From Flavobacterium hibernum (lineage in GTDB: Bacteria > Bacteroidota > Bacteroidia > Flavobacteriales > Flavobacteriaceae), in NCBI RefSeq assembly GCF_000832125.1, contig NZ_JPRK01000017.1:1-64000 (forward strand): 64,000 bases of DNA, in the 5' to 3' direction. This document shows positions 1-7,703 of the stretch, piece after piece. The position numbers were made by a program, and so were the translations under genes. The notes under the pieces were generated by a model. That model worked only from the letters and a program-made list of their open reading frames with translations. It was not told the DNA's origin and searched no databases. Position 1 is the stretch's first letter. Each line of letters starts with the position of its first letter.

Positions 1-33
1 AAACCCGACAGGTTTTTAAAACCTGTCGGGTTT
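1..33. repeat. Perfect 33-base palindrome
   Basis: Two 16-base arms, AAACCCGACAGGTTTT and its exact complement, flank a single T. It lies just beyond the 3' end of the minus-strand SnoaL-like gene, so it could act as a terminator hairpin. Its plan (AAACC outer, TTTTAAA centre) matches the palindrome at 61310-61346. Confidence 0.8.
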
Positions 34-61
34 GTTGGTTGAGAAACTTGCGGTTAAATAC

Positions 62-430
62 TTATTCAAACTTTAAACTTGCGTTTCTAGACATCAAATA
101 TGAGGTAAGCTTTTTTATTTTGCCATTTTCCATTTCAAAAACATCACAAAAAACGGCATCCAAAATGTTTCCATTTTTCATGTTTCCTTGTACTGCACCT
201 TCGGCAATAACGATATTGTTTTCTTCAACGAGTTTTATAATTTGAATTGTTGGACTTCCAATAAAATTTTCATTTTCAATTTCTTTATCAAATGCTTCTT
301 TACCAACATGCTGATAAATTCCTGGCATTTCCCAAATAATATTATCTGTCAGACAAGCCAAAATTCTTTTATGGTCACTTATTCTAAAAGCGTCCATGTA
401 TTCGTTTACAGTTTGTTTATTTAGTGTCAT
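62..430 (-). CDS. SnoaL-like / NTF2-fold protein
   Basis: A 122-residue protein with the length and pattern of SnoaL-like polyketide-cyclase/NTF2-fold domains: an N-terminal helix (NEYMDAFRISDHKRILACL), a DNIIWEMPG strand, and C-terminal strands ending in DVFEMENGKIKKLTSYL. Such domains form small cone-shaped pockets, and most stand-alone members have no assigned substrate. There is no signal peptide, so it is probably cytoplasmic. It is the last gene of a minus-strand run (2566 down to 62) with gaps of 11 to 23 bases, likely one transcript with the acetyltransferase and the exported esterase. The fold is fairly secure, the function unknown. Confidence 0.75.
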   Translation of the reverse strand: MTLNKQTVNEYMDAFRISDHKRILACLTDNIIWEMPGIYQHVGKEAFDKEIENENFIGSPTIQIIKLVEENNIVIAEGAVQGNMKNGNILDAVFCDVFEMENGKIKKLTSYLMSRNASLKFE

Positions 431-453
431 ACTTAAGGAAATTAATTTTAAAG

Positions 454-1140
454 TTACTGATTTTTAGAGATATGCCAAAAACTCATTTTTCTTCTCGTTA
501 CAAAACCTAGTTTCTCATAAAGTTTAATTGCTCCAATATTACTTTCGACAACATGCAAAAATGGAATTTTATTTTGGTCGAAAATTCTATTAACAACATG
601 AGCAATTAACTGTTTTGCATATCCTTTTCCGGTATGATCAGGATGTGTAATTATGGCGCTCACTTCAGTAAAATCATTCATTTTCATTCGTTCTCCTGTA
701 ATTGCAATTAATTGATGGTCTTTAAAAATTCCAAAATAATCACCCAACAAAGGAGTTTTATTTTTAAAATATCCAGGCTGAACTAAGTTCACCAAATTGC
801 ATAATGCTTCATTATGACTTTCGTTAAGTTCGACAATTTCAGCATCTATTGACAATTCTATTTTTTCAGAAATAATCATTTGTAGACAAACTAATTCTTT
901 TGTAATTTTTAAAGAATCAAGAAGTGCAGGTTGAGTGCCTACAACAAAAAAATTATCGGTTAATGATGAATATTGAAATGTTGCTTCTTTTGTACTTTCA
1001 ATATCAATAAATCCTCCAAACAGGCAATAATCAGGATTGTAAAATTTAGTGCCATTGTAATCAATAGCAAATTTGGAATGAATTTCTGATACAGCATTCC
1101 AAACCGGATTATCGAGTTTATATTCTTCTACGTGTTTCAT
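454..1140 (-). CDS. GNAT family N-acetyltransferase
   Basis: A 228-residue protein. Its C-terminal half is a GNAT fold of the FR47 type: motif A appears as THPDHTGKGYAKQLI (the acetyl-CoA pyrophosphate loop, near residues 165-180), followed by FLHVVESNIGAIKLYEKLGF, the usual motif B. The N-terminal ~90 residues resemble no separate domain I know and may be a degenerate second GNAT lobe. The substrate cannot be told from sequence. It begins 11 bases after the stop of the exported esterase gene, indicating co-transcription. Confidence 0.85.
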   Translation of the reverse strand: MKHVEEYKLDNPVWNAVSEIHSKFAIDYNGTKFYNPDYCLFGGFIDIESTKEATFQYSSLTDNFFVVGTQPALLDSLKITKELVCLQMIISEKIELSIDAEIVELNESHNEALCNLVNLVQPGYFKNKTPLLGDYFGIFKDHQLIAITGERMKMNDFTEVSAIITHPDHTGKGYAKQLIAHVVNRIFDQNKIPFLHVVESNIGAIKLYEKLGFVTRRKMSFWHISKNQ

Positions 1141-1151
1141 TAATTTTGACT

Positions 1152-2021
1152 TTATTCTTTAGGTTTTGGATATAAAACTCTAAATGAATTTGAAACTGCG
1201 GGATGCAAAATAGTAGCGTGATTTTCTAAAGGCAAGTAATCAAAATATACTTTTACATTTTTACTTTTGGTTGCTTTTATTTTCTCGGCAAGTAAGTTGG
1301 CATCAACTTCCATTACTCTCGGAATTTCGGTTGGCGTAAGACCTTCCTTTCCAACGGCAATATAAATATCAGTTGGTTGATTAAAACTTTCTTGAAAAAT
1401 AGCAGAATTTTGATTTAGTAAAGAACCATTATCCCACCATAAACTTGGACTCACAATAACGTATTTACTAAAAAGGGTTGGCTTTTTCAACAAGATTTCG
1501 GTTTCTAATAATCCTCCTAAAGATTGCCCGATAATTGTTTTCGAATGGGTTGTTTTATATTTTTTATCTATAAAAGGTTGTAATTCTTTCTCTACAAAAG
1601 CAATAAATTTATCCGAATGTCCTGAAGTTGCAAATCGTTTTTGATCTTTTTCGATAGTGGTAGGAAACGTAAAATCTCTTCTTCTGTCGACTGTTGCAAT
1701 TCCTACTACAATTGATTTTGGAACTTGATCTACCCATTCAAAACTATTAAATTGCACTAATCCGGAAATATGAATAAAATCCTCATCGGCAGAACCGTCT
1801 AAGAGATAAATAACAGGATATTTTGTAGCTTCGTTTGTGTTGTAACCTTCGGGAAGATAAATGTTCAGGATTCTTTTTTCGCCAAGTTCTTTCGATTGAA
1901 TTTCATCAATAACACCTAAAACAAAAGGTTTTGTACTTTCGGTTGATTTAGATTTATTGATCTGGCTAAAAATTAAAGTTGAAGAAAATAGTAAAAAGAA
2001 AAGGGCAACGTATTTATTCAT
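1152..2021 (-). CDS. Exported esterase, Fes/IroE (esterase D) family
   Basis: A 289-residue alpha/beta hydrolase with an N-terminal signal peptide (hydrophobic FFLLFSSTLIFSQ, cleavage likely after FSQ). The fold features are INKSKS...ILNIYLPEGYNT, VIYLLDGSAD and the nucleophile elbow GQSLGG with its catalytic serine near residue 166; the C-terminal ENHAT supplies a candidate catalytic histidine. This group includes enterobactin esterases and acyl-transferring esterases, so a ferric-siderophore or carbohydrate-ester substrate is possible but unproven. It sits 11 bases from the genes on both sides in one minus-strand operon. A second member of the family lies at 25524-26327. Confidence 0.85.
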   Translation of the reverse strand: MNKYVALFFLLFSSTLIFSQINKSKSTESTKPFVLGVIDEIQSKELGEKRILNIYLPEGYNTNEATKYPVIYLLDGSADEDFIHISGLVQFNSFEWVDQVPKSIVVGIATVDRRRDFTFPTTIEKDQKRFATSGHSDKFIAFVEKELQPFIDKKYKTTHSKTIIGQSLGGLLETEILLKKPTLFSKYVIVSPSLWWDNGSLLNQNSAIFQESFNQPTDIYIAVGKEGLTPTEIPRVMEVDANLLAEKIKATKSKNVKVYFDYLPLENHATILHPAVSNSFRVLYPKPKE

Positions 2022-2032
2022 TTTTTTGGTAT

Positions 2033-2566
2033 TTAATTGCTATTATTGTTTTGTATTATTTTGGCTTGTAAAAGTTCTTCTAAGTCTGCAATACTTTTTT
2101 TGCTTTCGGCTTTAAAGCCAAAACTTACCATTGCTATTCCAAATACAAGCATTACAAAAGGGATAAACATAAAAAATCCAGTTTCTGAGTTTGTATTATT
2201 TCTAAAAAACAAGCTATATGTTGAGGCTATGCAACCCAACGAAACTCCTCCTAACCATACAATCATAAAGACTTTTACGAAATCGATTAGATTCATTTTT
2301 ACATTTATTTTAGAACCATTTAAATCATTTTTAATCGTTCCCTTAATTACAGGTAAAAACGAATTTCTGTAATTAATGGCTCTTTTAATTTCGAATCTGT
2401 CGTAAGCGATTTTGCCAATGTATGGTTTAGAATAAGAAAAGCTTTTTGCGCCAAAGCCAAAAGATTTTTCGGCTTCGATTTCATTATTAAGACGAGCTAA
2501 AAGTTCTTCTTTATTTAATTTTGAATGATAGACTACTTCTTCAAAAGGGAGAAATTTTTTGATCAT
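2033..2566 (-). CDS. Hypothetical membrane protein with two TM segments
   Basis: I do not recognise the family of this 177-residue protein. The first ~95 residues are soluble and mixed in charge. Two hydrophobic stretches follow, FVKVFMIVWLGGVSLGCI and FFMFIPFVMLVFGIAMVSFGF, separated by a short loop, and a charged C-terminal tail ends the protein (ESKKSIADLEELLQAKI). The topology suggests a membrane hairpin with both ends in the cytoplasm. It is the first gene of the operon that runs through the esterase, acetyltransferase and SnoaL-like genes, 11 bases ahead of the esterase. Confidence 0.7.
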   Translation of the reverse strand: MIKKFLPFEEVVYHSKLNKEELLARLNNEIEAEKSFGFGAKSFSYSKPYIGKIAYDRFEIKRAINYRNSFLPVIKGTIKNDLNGSKINVKMNLIDFVKVFMIVWLGGVSLGCIASTYSLFFRNNTNSETGFFMFIPFVMLVFGIAMVSFGFKAESKKSIADLEELLQAKIIQNNNSN

Positions 2567-2632
2567 ATAAAAAACTTAATGTTTAAAACGAAAATACAAA
2601 TTATTGTTTTGATTTTAGGTTAAAATGAAATC

Positions 2633-2666
2633 AAAAAATCCCGTTTGCCTTATGGTAAACGGGATT
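2633..2666 (-). terminator. Rho-independent terminator of the ArsR-SRPBCC operon
   Basis: Arms AATCCCGTTT (2637-2646) and AAACGGGATT (2657-2666) form a strong stem. Reading the minus strand, the stem is followed by six T residues. It sits 24 bases beyond the stop of the downstream SRPBCC gene. Confidence 0.85.
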
Positions 2667-2689
2667 ATATTGATACAGAATAATTAGTA

Positions 2690-3190
2690 TTATGCTTTTG
2701 AAGCAAAAATTTCGTCTAAGCCTTCCAAAGCAATTGTAAATCCTTCTTTGAAACCCATTTCGATAATTTTTTCGATATCAGATAAGTTGTCGTGTTTAAT
2801 AGCAATATCTACAAAAGTAGAATTTCCTTGTTCCGAAAAATTTACATTCCAGTTAGAACGTGGAAAATCTTGATTTAAATTTCCATCCTTATCGCAAAAA
2901 GCATCCAAATATTTAAAATTTGATTTTGGAGTAATTGAGGTAAAATCTGCCAAAGCCCAGTGTTCTTCTCCTTGAGGGCCAACCATTGCATAAAGTCTTT
3001 GACCACCTTCTTTAAATTCCATGCTTTTTGTTTTGGATTTCCAAGGTGAGGGCGCCCACCATTGGTCTAATATTTCGGCCTCTGTCCAAGCAGACCAAAC
3101 ATTGGCAAGTGATGCGTTGAATTCGCGTTTTACATTTACCGTTTTATTTTCTTTGTCTACGGTAAAATTCATCAAAAGATTTGATTTCAT
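2690..3190 (-). CDS. SRPBCC (AHSA1-like) domain protein, downstream paralogue
   Basis: A 166-residue START-like protein of the AHSA1/SRPBCC type, a hydrophobic-cavity fold. The signature is FNASLANVWSAWTEAEILDQWWAP near residues 24-48, then SMEFKEGGQRLYAMVGP, and a C-terminal long helix IEKIIEMGFKEGFTIALEGLDEIF. Such proteins adjacent to ArsR regulators are common, and most have no known ligand. It is a clear tandem duplicate of the next gene upstream (3244-3744): the two align from end to end with no large gap. It is the last gene of the operon, 53 bases after its paralogue. Confidence 0.88.
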   Translation of the reverse strand: MKSNLLMNFTVDKENKTVNVKREFNASLANVWSAWTEAEILDQWWAPSPWKSKTKSMEFKEGGQRLYAMVGPQGEEHWALADFTSITPKSNFKYLDAFCDKDGNLNQDFPRSNWNVNFSEQGNSTFVDIAIKHDNLSDIEKIIEMGFKEGFTIALEGLDEIFASKA

Positions 3191-3243
3191 TTTCTTTAGA
3201 TTTTTACTTTATTAATATTTTAGTTAATAGATTTAAAAGGTTA

Positions 3244-3744
3244 TTATTTTCGATTTTCAAAGATTTTGTCCAAACTTTTCATTGTAACTGTAATTCCTTC
3301 TTTAAAGCCCATTTCTATTAATTTTTCTAACTCAGGCAAGCTATCTCGTTTAATGGCAATATCAACAAATGTCGAATTATCTTGCTCAGAGAAAGAGACA
3401 CTCCAGTAGGAACTTGCAAATTCTGAATTTGGATTTCCCTCTGAATCGCAAAAAGTTGAAGCATATTTAAAATTGGTTTTTGGAGAAATCGAAGTATAAT
3501 CAAAAGAACTCCAGCGTTCTTCGCCTTCCAGCCCAACCATTGCATACAATCTTCGTCCGCCTTCTTTAAATTCCATACTTTTTGTTTGAGATTTAAACGG
3601 GGCAGGAGCCCACCATTGGTCTAATATTTCAGCTTCGGTCCAAGCTGACCAAACGTCTGACAAAGAAGCTCTAAACTCGCGTTTTATGTTTACCGTTTTG
3701 TTTTCTTTATCTACCGTAAAATTCATTAAAAGATTAGATTCCAT
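3244..3744 (-). CDS. SRPBCC (AHSA1-like) domain protein, upstream paralogue
   Basis: A 166-residue SRPBCC protein with the same architecture as 2690-3190, including WSAWTEAEILDQWWAPAP, SMEFKEGGRRLYAMVG and a C-terminal helix EKLIEMGFKEGITVTMKSLD. Differences are concentrated in the middle (residues ~75-140), the region that lines the ligand cavity, so the two copies may bind different ligands. The start codon overlaps the end of the ArsR gene by 11 bases, which implies translational coupling. Expression should follow the ArsR-controlled promoter near 4100. Confidence 0.88.
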   Translation of the reverse strand: MESNLLMNFTVDKENKTVNIKREFRASLSDVWSAWTEAEILDQWWAPAPFKSQTKSMEFKEGGRRLYAMVGLEGEERWSSFDYTSISPKTNFKYASTFCDSEGNPNSEFASSYWSVSFSEQDNSTFVDIAIKRDSLPELEKLIEMGFKEGITVTMKSLDKIFENRK

Positions 3745-4060
3745 TTTCTTTAGATTTTAAATTTATTAATACTTGATCTAATTGGCTAAAGCGGTTTTCC
3801 CAGATTTGTTTAAATTGTTCTAGCCATTGGTCAACTTCTTTCATTTTATCAATTTTGAGTTGATAATAAATTTCTCGACCAATTTTTGTTTCGTCGAGCA
3901 ACTCACATTCGTTTAGGATTTTAATGTGTTTAGAAACGGCTTGTCTCGTCGTATTAAATTGTTCCGCAATTGCATTTGGTGTCAAAGCATTGCTGGCAAT
4001 TAAGACTAAAATAGCTCTGCGAGTTGGGTCGGCAATAGCTTGAAAAATATCTCGTTTCAT
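3734..4060 (-). CDS. ArsR-family HTH transcriptional regulator
   Basis: A 108-residue winged-helix regulator. IADPTRRAILVLIASNALTPNAIAEQFNTTRQAVSKHIKILNECELL covers the classic ArsR helix-turn-helix (residues ~9-55), and REIYYQL forms the wing. It lacks the CVC/CxC metal-binding box of arsenic or zinc sensors, so it is probably not a metal sensor. This type is usually paired with SRPBCC proteins, as here, where it is the first gene of a three-gene operon. Two palindromes over its own promoter suggest that it represses itself and the SRPBCC genes. Confidence 0.9.
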   Translation of the reverse strand: MKRDIFQAIADPTRRAILVLIASNALTPNAIAEQFNTTRQAVSKHIKILNECELLDETKIGREIYYQLKIDKMKEVDQWLEQFKQIWENRFSQLDQVLINLKSKENGI

Positions 4061-4079
4061 TTTTAAATTATTTAAATAC

Positions 4080-4123
4080 GCAACTAATCAGTTGCAAATA
4101 TATGCAACTTTTTGGTTGCGCAA
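4080..4123 (-). promoter_or_regulatory. ArsR operon promoter with two tandem palindromic operators
   Basis: On the minus strand TTG (4121-4123), an 18-base spacer and TATATTTG (4095-4102) match the Bacteroidota promoter consensus. Palindrome 1 (4080-4095, GCAACTAATCAGTTGC) abuts and overlaps by one base the downstream edge of the -7 box. Palindrome 2 (4104-4119, GCAACTTTTTGGTTGC) fills the spacer. Their centres are 24 bases apart. Repressor binding would block polymerase. Confidence 0.7.
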
Positions 4124-4165
4124 TATTTTTTTGCGTTTTTTTTATGATTTTAGGTATAAGAAAGG

Positions 4166-4189
4166 AAGACGTATACTGTTATACGTCTT
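4166..4189. repeat. Stem-loop, 10-bp stem with CTGT loop
   Basis: AAGACGTATA and TATACGTCTT form a perfect stem around a four-base loop. It lies between the end of the lipoprotein gene and the ArsR promoter. No long T-run follows on the minus strand, so it would be a weak terminator at best. Confidence 0.5.
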
Positions 4190-4256
4190 TGTATAAGTAT
4201 TTGAGAATAAGACGCCAGTGAAATTTTTAAGGTGCCAATTGCACAGGCGATTGTAG

Positions 4257-4276
4257 AGATGCACAGCAGTGCGTCT
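4257..4276. repeat. Short palindromic repeat, copy 1
   Basis: AGATGCACAGCAGTGCGTCT, an 8-base-arm inverted repeat with one mismatch around AGCA, preceded by TTGTAG. A second copy with the same preceding bases is at 5703-5722. The two copies bracket the lipoprotein gene and the structured element upstream of it. Confidence 0.7.
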
Positions 4277-4288
4277 AAAAAAAAAGTA

Positions 4289-5476
4289 CTATCTCCTAAA
4301 TTTATTTCGAACAATAATATCTTTAAGTCTTGCTTTCAGGTCTTCGCCAGTATCGTAAACCATTTGTTCGTTGTTTGGAAAAGGCACAGAACGACGGTCA
4401 AAATAATTCATATAATTATCCTCACAAGCATTTCGATCTCCTTTGTATGTAGCGTAAATGTTCTCAAAAATAAATTCGCTACTTACAGGAAACGATTGCA
4501 ATAACTGATTCGTTTTGATATCGACATAATCTACTTTTGCTGTTATCTGACACGATTTAAATTGTCTGAATTCGTATATTTTTGCACGAAGCATTCTATA
4601 ATTGTCCACTTTAATTTCCTTGCCCAAACTATCCTTAACAGGTCTTCCGCGGCCGTCCAGAAGTGTTTTTACACCATCTTTAATTTGTCTTTCCTTAATA
4701 AACTCTTTCTCTTTAATTTGCTCCGGCGAAATATTAATTTGAACAAAATTGATAATCAAACTATAATCGTAAGCAATATTTTTTTGTCTTGCGCTATGAT
4801 AAACCGTCCATTTATCGTTTAATCCGTAAGTTTTAAAATCCAGTAAATCATCCTGAAGACGCTTTGGGATTACCATATTGGTTTCATTTGTAGCATAAAC
4901 ATCTACAAAATCAGTTCCTTTAAACTGCGCATCGGTCATTAATTTTTTTGAATTTTTATAGCCGGGATTGATACTTTCTAAATAGAAAAAATCATCATAG
5001 GCTTTTCTAAAATCGAGTTTGTTGTTCGATTTTAAAAGTGCCGACGCATTTTCATATAAATATTTAGATAGCGCATTTTTACTGCTTACAATCTCATTCG
5101 AATAATTATCAAACGGAAAAGAAGCATTTTTGCCCTGTTTCAATAAAGGCAATGGTAATAATGGTCTAATTTTTTCCTGACGATTATTGAGCTGTAAATA
5201 AGTGTTGTAGATTCGTTCTGCATTTGCAGGATTGGCTTCTTTGGTCATCATTTCCAGATCGCGCAAATCTCTGTCTTTGCCTTTTGCAAAAGCTTCTTCG
5301 AGCAAGTACACATAATCCTGTTTTCCTTTTGAGTCTTTTTTGGTTCTTAAAGCTTCTACGGCGCGATCTATTGCGCCATCATAATTGCCATCGCTTATTA
5401 AAGATTGAGTTGTTTTTACACCGCACGACGAAAGTGCCAAAAATAATATTGAAAACAGTAAAGTAATTTTTTTCAT
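4289..5476 (-). CDS. Conserved lipoprotein of unknown function
   Basis: A 395-residue protein with a lipoprotein signal peptide: KKITLLFSILFLALSSC, with lipobox LSSC and the lipidated cysteine at residue 18. After it, GDYDGAIDRAVEALRTK-type helices resemble TPR-like segments (roughly residues 28-110). The rest is mixed alpha/beta with DYVDIKTNQLLQSFPVSSEFIFEN near residue 310. It is probably anchored in the outer membrane facing the periplasm. I do not recognise a named family beyond Bacteroidota lipoproteins. It appears monocistronic and is bracketed by two copies of a short palindromic repeat. Confidence 0.75.
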   Translation of the reverse strand: MKKITLLFSILFLALSSCGVKTTQSLISDGNYDGAIDRAVEALRTKKDSKGKQDYVYLLEEAFAKGKDRDLRDLEMMTKEANPANAERIYNTYLQLNNRQEKIRPLLPLPLLKQGKNASFPFDNYSNEIVSSKNALSKYLYENASALLKSNNKLDFRKAYDDFFYLESINPGYKNSKKLMTDAQFKGTDFVDVYATNETNMVIPKRLQDDLLDFKTYGLNDKWTVYHSARQKNIAYDYSLIINFVQINISPEQIKEKEFIKERQIKDGVKTLLDGRGRPVKDSLGKEIKVDNYRMLRAKIYEFRQFKSCQITAKVDYVDIKTNQLLQSFPVSSEFIFENIYATYKGDRNACEDNYMNYFDRRSVPFPNNEQMVYDTGEDLKARLKDIIVRNKFRR

Positions 5477-5583
5477 TCCTAAAGACCAATTGATTTTGAA
5501 GGTGTAAATATATCGGTTTTTAGAGAAATTCAGATAATGTTAATTTTAAATTTAAGAAGCAGCAATTTCCGTTTTCATAATAA

Positions 5584-5651
5584 CCAACTGTCCCGCTTTC
5601 GCCTTTATCTCTCCATTTCATTACGAGGATATCGGCTCTATCGGGGCTAGG
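5584..5651 (-). ncRNA. Structured intergenic element, copy 1 (possible conserved RNA)
   Basis: Read on the minus strand this begins TAGCCCCGATAGAGCCGATA and ends GAAAGCGGGACAGTTGG. It shares the blocks TAGCCC.GAT, GATATCC and GCGG.ACAG, in the same order, with the plus-strand copy at 34288-34370, while the loop between them differs. From memory such elements are frequent between genes in Flavobacteriia and may correspond to a published Flavobacteria RNA motif. The orientation relative to flanking genes differs between the copies. Confidence 0.45.
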
Positions 5652-5702
5652 TCAGAAATTTGTTTTTTTTATAAGAAACAAATGAAGCATATTTTATTGT
5701 AG

Positions 5703-5722
5703 AGACGCACAGCAGTGCGTCT
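5703..5722. repeat. Short palindromic repeat, copy 2
   Basis: AGACGCACAGCAGTGCGTCT has perfect 8-base arms around AGCA and is preceded by TTGTAG as in copy 1 (4257-4276). It lies 27 bases beyond the stop of the phzF-like gene. Confidence 0.7.
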
Positions 5723-5748
5723 GAGATGTGGTGTATATAGAATGTTTT

Positions 5749-6651
5749 TTAAACTTCTATTTCAGTTCTAAAAACAATAACTGCATCACCTTTTATTTGA
5801 ATTAGAGTAGGTTTGTCATTTTCAATTGCAACGCTAACTTTTATCACACCAAGCCGATCTATTTGTTCGCCTTGTCTTCCGTTGAATTCAAATATATCAT
5901 CTTTAAAATCAACAATTCTGTTTTGTACCAAATAGCCACCCAATGGTCCGTTTGCGTTTCCAGTTACAGGATCCTCGTTTATGCCAATTGCTGGAGCAAA
6001 CATTCTGCCATAAGTCAGGATATCTTCGCTGTCAGAATCAAATGTAAAAACAAAATAACCGTTACAATGTATCAATTTACTTAAGTCGGCTAAGTCATTG
6101 TATTTTGGAGACAAAGCATTAAGTTTTGCTCGGCTTTTAATTCCAATCATCACTTTCGAATGTCCAGTAGAAGCAATTTGAATTGGACATTTTTCATCCA
6201 TATCCGAGTAATCCAGATCTAATGCAGCTAACATTTTTTGAGTTGTTTCATTATCAAATGTTGGACTAAGTTCAAAAGCTCCCTGAGTCATTACAATCTG
6301 ATAATCCCCGTTTTGCTTAATGATCTCAAACGGAAGAATACCAACTTTAGTTTTCATCCTTAACACGCAAGAATCTAAATTATCTTCGAGAGCCTTTGCA
6401 TACATTGCAGCAATCGTTGCGTGTCCACAAATTGGAACTTCTATACTTGGAGTAAAATATCGAATTACACCATCGCATTCATCATTGTCTGGAGCGAATA
6501 GAAAAGCGGTTTCAGAATTGTTTAATTCTCTCGCAATTTGCTGCATTTCATAATCCTTTAATCCATCTGCATTAACAACAACTCCGGCAGGATTTCCTTT
6601 GAATTTTTCTTTAGTAAAAGAATCAATTTGATATGTTATGAGTTTTTTCAT
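5749..6651 (-). CDS. PhzF family isomerase/epimerase-like protein
   Basis: A 300-residue PhzF-fold protein. The N-terminal motif YQIDSFTKEKFKGNPAGVVV and the segment ARELNNSETAFLF contain the family's catalytic glutamate (NNSET). The second half has PICGHATIAA and, later, EDPVTGNANGPLGGYL, both typical of the dual hot-dog-like fold. Relatives isomerise phenazine or other amino-acid-derived substrates, but most genomic copies have no known substrate, and no phenazine genes are nearby. I chose the start at 6651 (MKKLITYQIDSF); a start five codons upstream (6666) falls in palindromic intergenic sequence. Confidence 0.88.
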   Translation of the reverse strand: MKKLITYQIDSFTKEKFKGNPAGVVVNADGLKDYEMQQIARELNNSETAFLFAPDNDECDGVIRYFTPSIEVPICGHATIAAMYAKALEDNLDSCVLRMKTKVGILPFEIIKQNGDYQIVMTQGAFELSPTFDNETTQKMLAALDLDYSDMDEKCPIQIASTGHSKVMIGIKSRAKLNALSPKYNDLADLSKLIHCNGYFVFTFDSDSEDILTYGRMFAPAIGINEDPVTGNANGPLGGYLVQNRIVDFKDDIFEFNGRQGEQIDRLGVIKVSVAIENDKPTLIQIKGDAVIVFRTEIEV

Positions 6652-6725
6652 GATTTTTTGGGGCATTCGCGAGCGAGATGCTCGAGATATATTGGTCTAC
6701 TTGTTTTAGTTAAATAACAAATTCT

Positions 6726-7130
6726 CTACATTCCAGGCCAGTATAGAACATTAAATTTATGTCCGTCGGGATCAGAAAAACCAAAAGTATATCCTTGTTG
6801 GTAATTTGTTGGTTCTAGAAAAATTTTGCCTCCAGCCTTTCTAACTTCTTCTGCCCATTGGTCAACATCTTCTTTGTCCTTTGCAGAGATACTGAATATA
6901 ATTTCATTTCCGGTAGATAAGTCTGCTACTTTAGGAACAAACTTTTCGAGCTGTTGTTTTACAAAAAAGTGAATTATAAAATTCTCATCTCCAAAAATAA
7001 AACTTCTTAATTCGTCATTTGTATTGTGACCGTTTGGTGTAAAACCCAATTCGGTATAGAATTTAGTTGTTCTGTCTAAATTTTCTACACCCATATTGGC
7101 CCATATTTTTTTAGTTTTCATAAGATTCAT
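6726..7130 (-). CDS. VOC superfamily (glyoxalase/bleomycin-resistance-like) protein
   Basis: A 134-residue VOC-fold protein. IWANMGVENLDRTTKFYTELGFTPNG is the usual first beta-alpha-beta unit, and the C-terminal half carries GGKIFLEPTNYQQGYTFGFSDPDGHKFNVLYW, where the DPDGH block is diagnostic of the superfamily. Members bind a divalent metal and act on diverse substrates or sequester drugs. This one is of the unassigned type often annotated as lactoylglutathione lyase. A start three codons later (7121) is equally possible. It stands alone upstream of the PhzF gene with a 75-base gap. Confidence 0.85.
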   Translation of the reverse strand: MNLMKTKKIWANMGVENLDRTTKFYTELGFTPNGHNTNDELRSFIFGDENFIIHFFVKQQLEKFVPKVADLSTGNEIIFSISAKDKEDVDQWAEEVRKAGGKIFLEPTNYQQGYTFGFSDPDGHKFNVLYWPGM

Positions 7131-7246
7131 TTTAAAAAATTAGAACTTAATTCTGACTATAAAGTAATCGTAATATAAATTTATGAAATTTTAAATTGAA
7201 AAATAGAAATGCTTGACGTACTCTTTAACGTCTAAAGATTTATGGC

Positions 7247-7615
7247 TTATTTTGTTTGTTTTTTATTTTTGACCTGATATACAATTTCCCAAAACAAAAT
7301 AGATAAAATAGCATTTGTAAATATGGCTGTTTTTACCAAATAAGGATCATAATTTACAAGGAGATGTAAATTTGCAAATTGCACTGCTAGAAATAAACTT
7401 ATGGCTGCAATAGCAATAGATAAAATTATATTTAATAAAGGTGTCCATTTTAAAGCGAAGAAAGTGTAAAGTATGTTTAAAACAGCAAAACCACAACCTA
7501 AAGTAATATACGGATCTGTTTTTAATGTTTCACCCAACGTAAGTAACGATGTGGTAGATGAAAGATATAAAAAGAATAAGATTGAATAAATTAGGATTCG
7601 GATTTGTAGTTTCAT
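7247..7615 (-). CDS. Small four-helix membrane protein
   Basis: About 122 residues, with four hydrophobic segments: ILIYSILFFLYLSSTTSLL, YITLGCGFAVLNILYTFFAL, LLNIILSIAIAAISLFLAV and AIFTNAILSILFWEIVYQV, and a lysine-rich C-terminus (KNKKQTK). I do not recognise a family. An upstream ATG at 7639 would lengthen it by eight residues, but a TAATTTTG promoter box spans 7637-7644 on this strand, so the message should begin after that codon and the start at 7615 is preferred. Confidence 0.65.
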   Translation of the reverse strand: MKLQIRILIYSILFFLYLSSTTSLLTLGETLKTDPYITLGCGFAVLNILYTFFALKWTPLLNIILSIAIAAISLFLAVQFANLHLLVNYDPYLVKTAIFTNAILSILFWEIVYQVKNKKQTK

Positions 7616-7636
7616 TTTGATGTTTTTTTTGGTGTA

Positions 7637-7644
7637 CAAAATTA
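7637..7644 (-). promoter_or_regulatory. -7 promoter box (TAATTTTG) of the small membrane protein gene
   Basis: The minus strand reads TAATTTTG, matching TAnnTTTG, 22 bases before the ATG at 7615. It overlaps the alternative start at 7639 and so argues against it. No clear TTG box was seen at the right distance. Confidence 0.45.
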
Positions 7645-7703
7645 CAAATTAAAAATGAAGCTGAGATTAGTATGGATTTGAATTATGTTTTGTATATGCT
7701 TAT

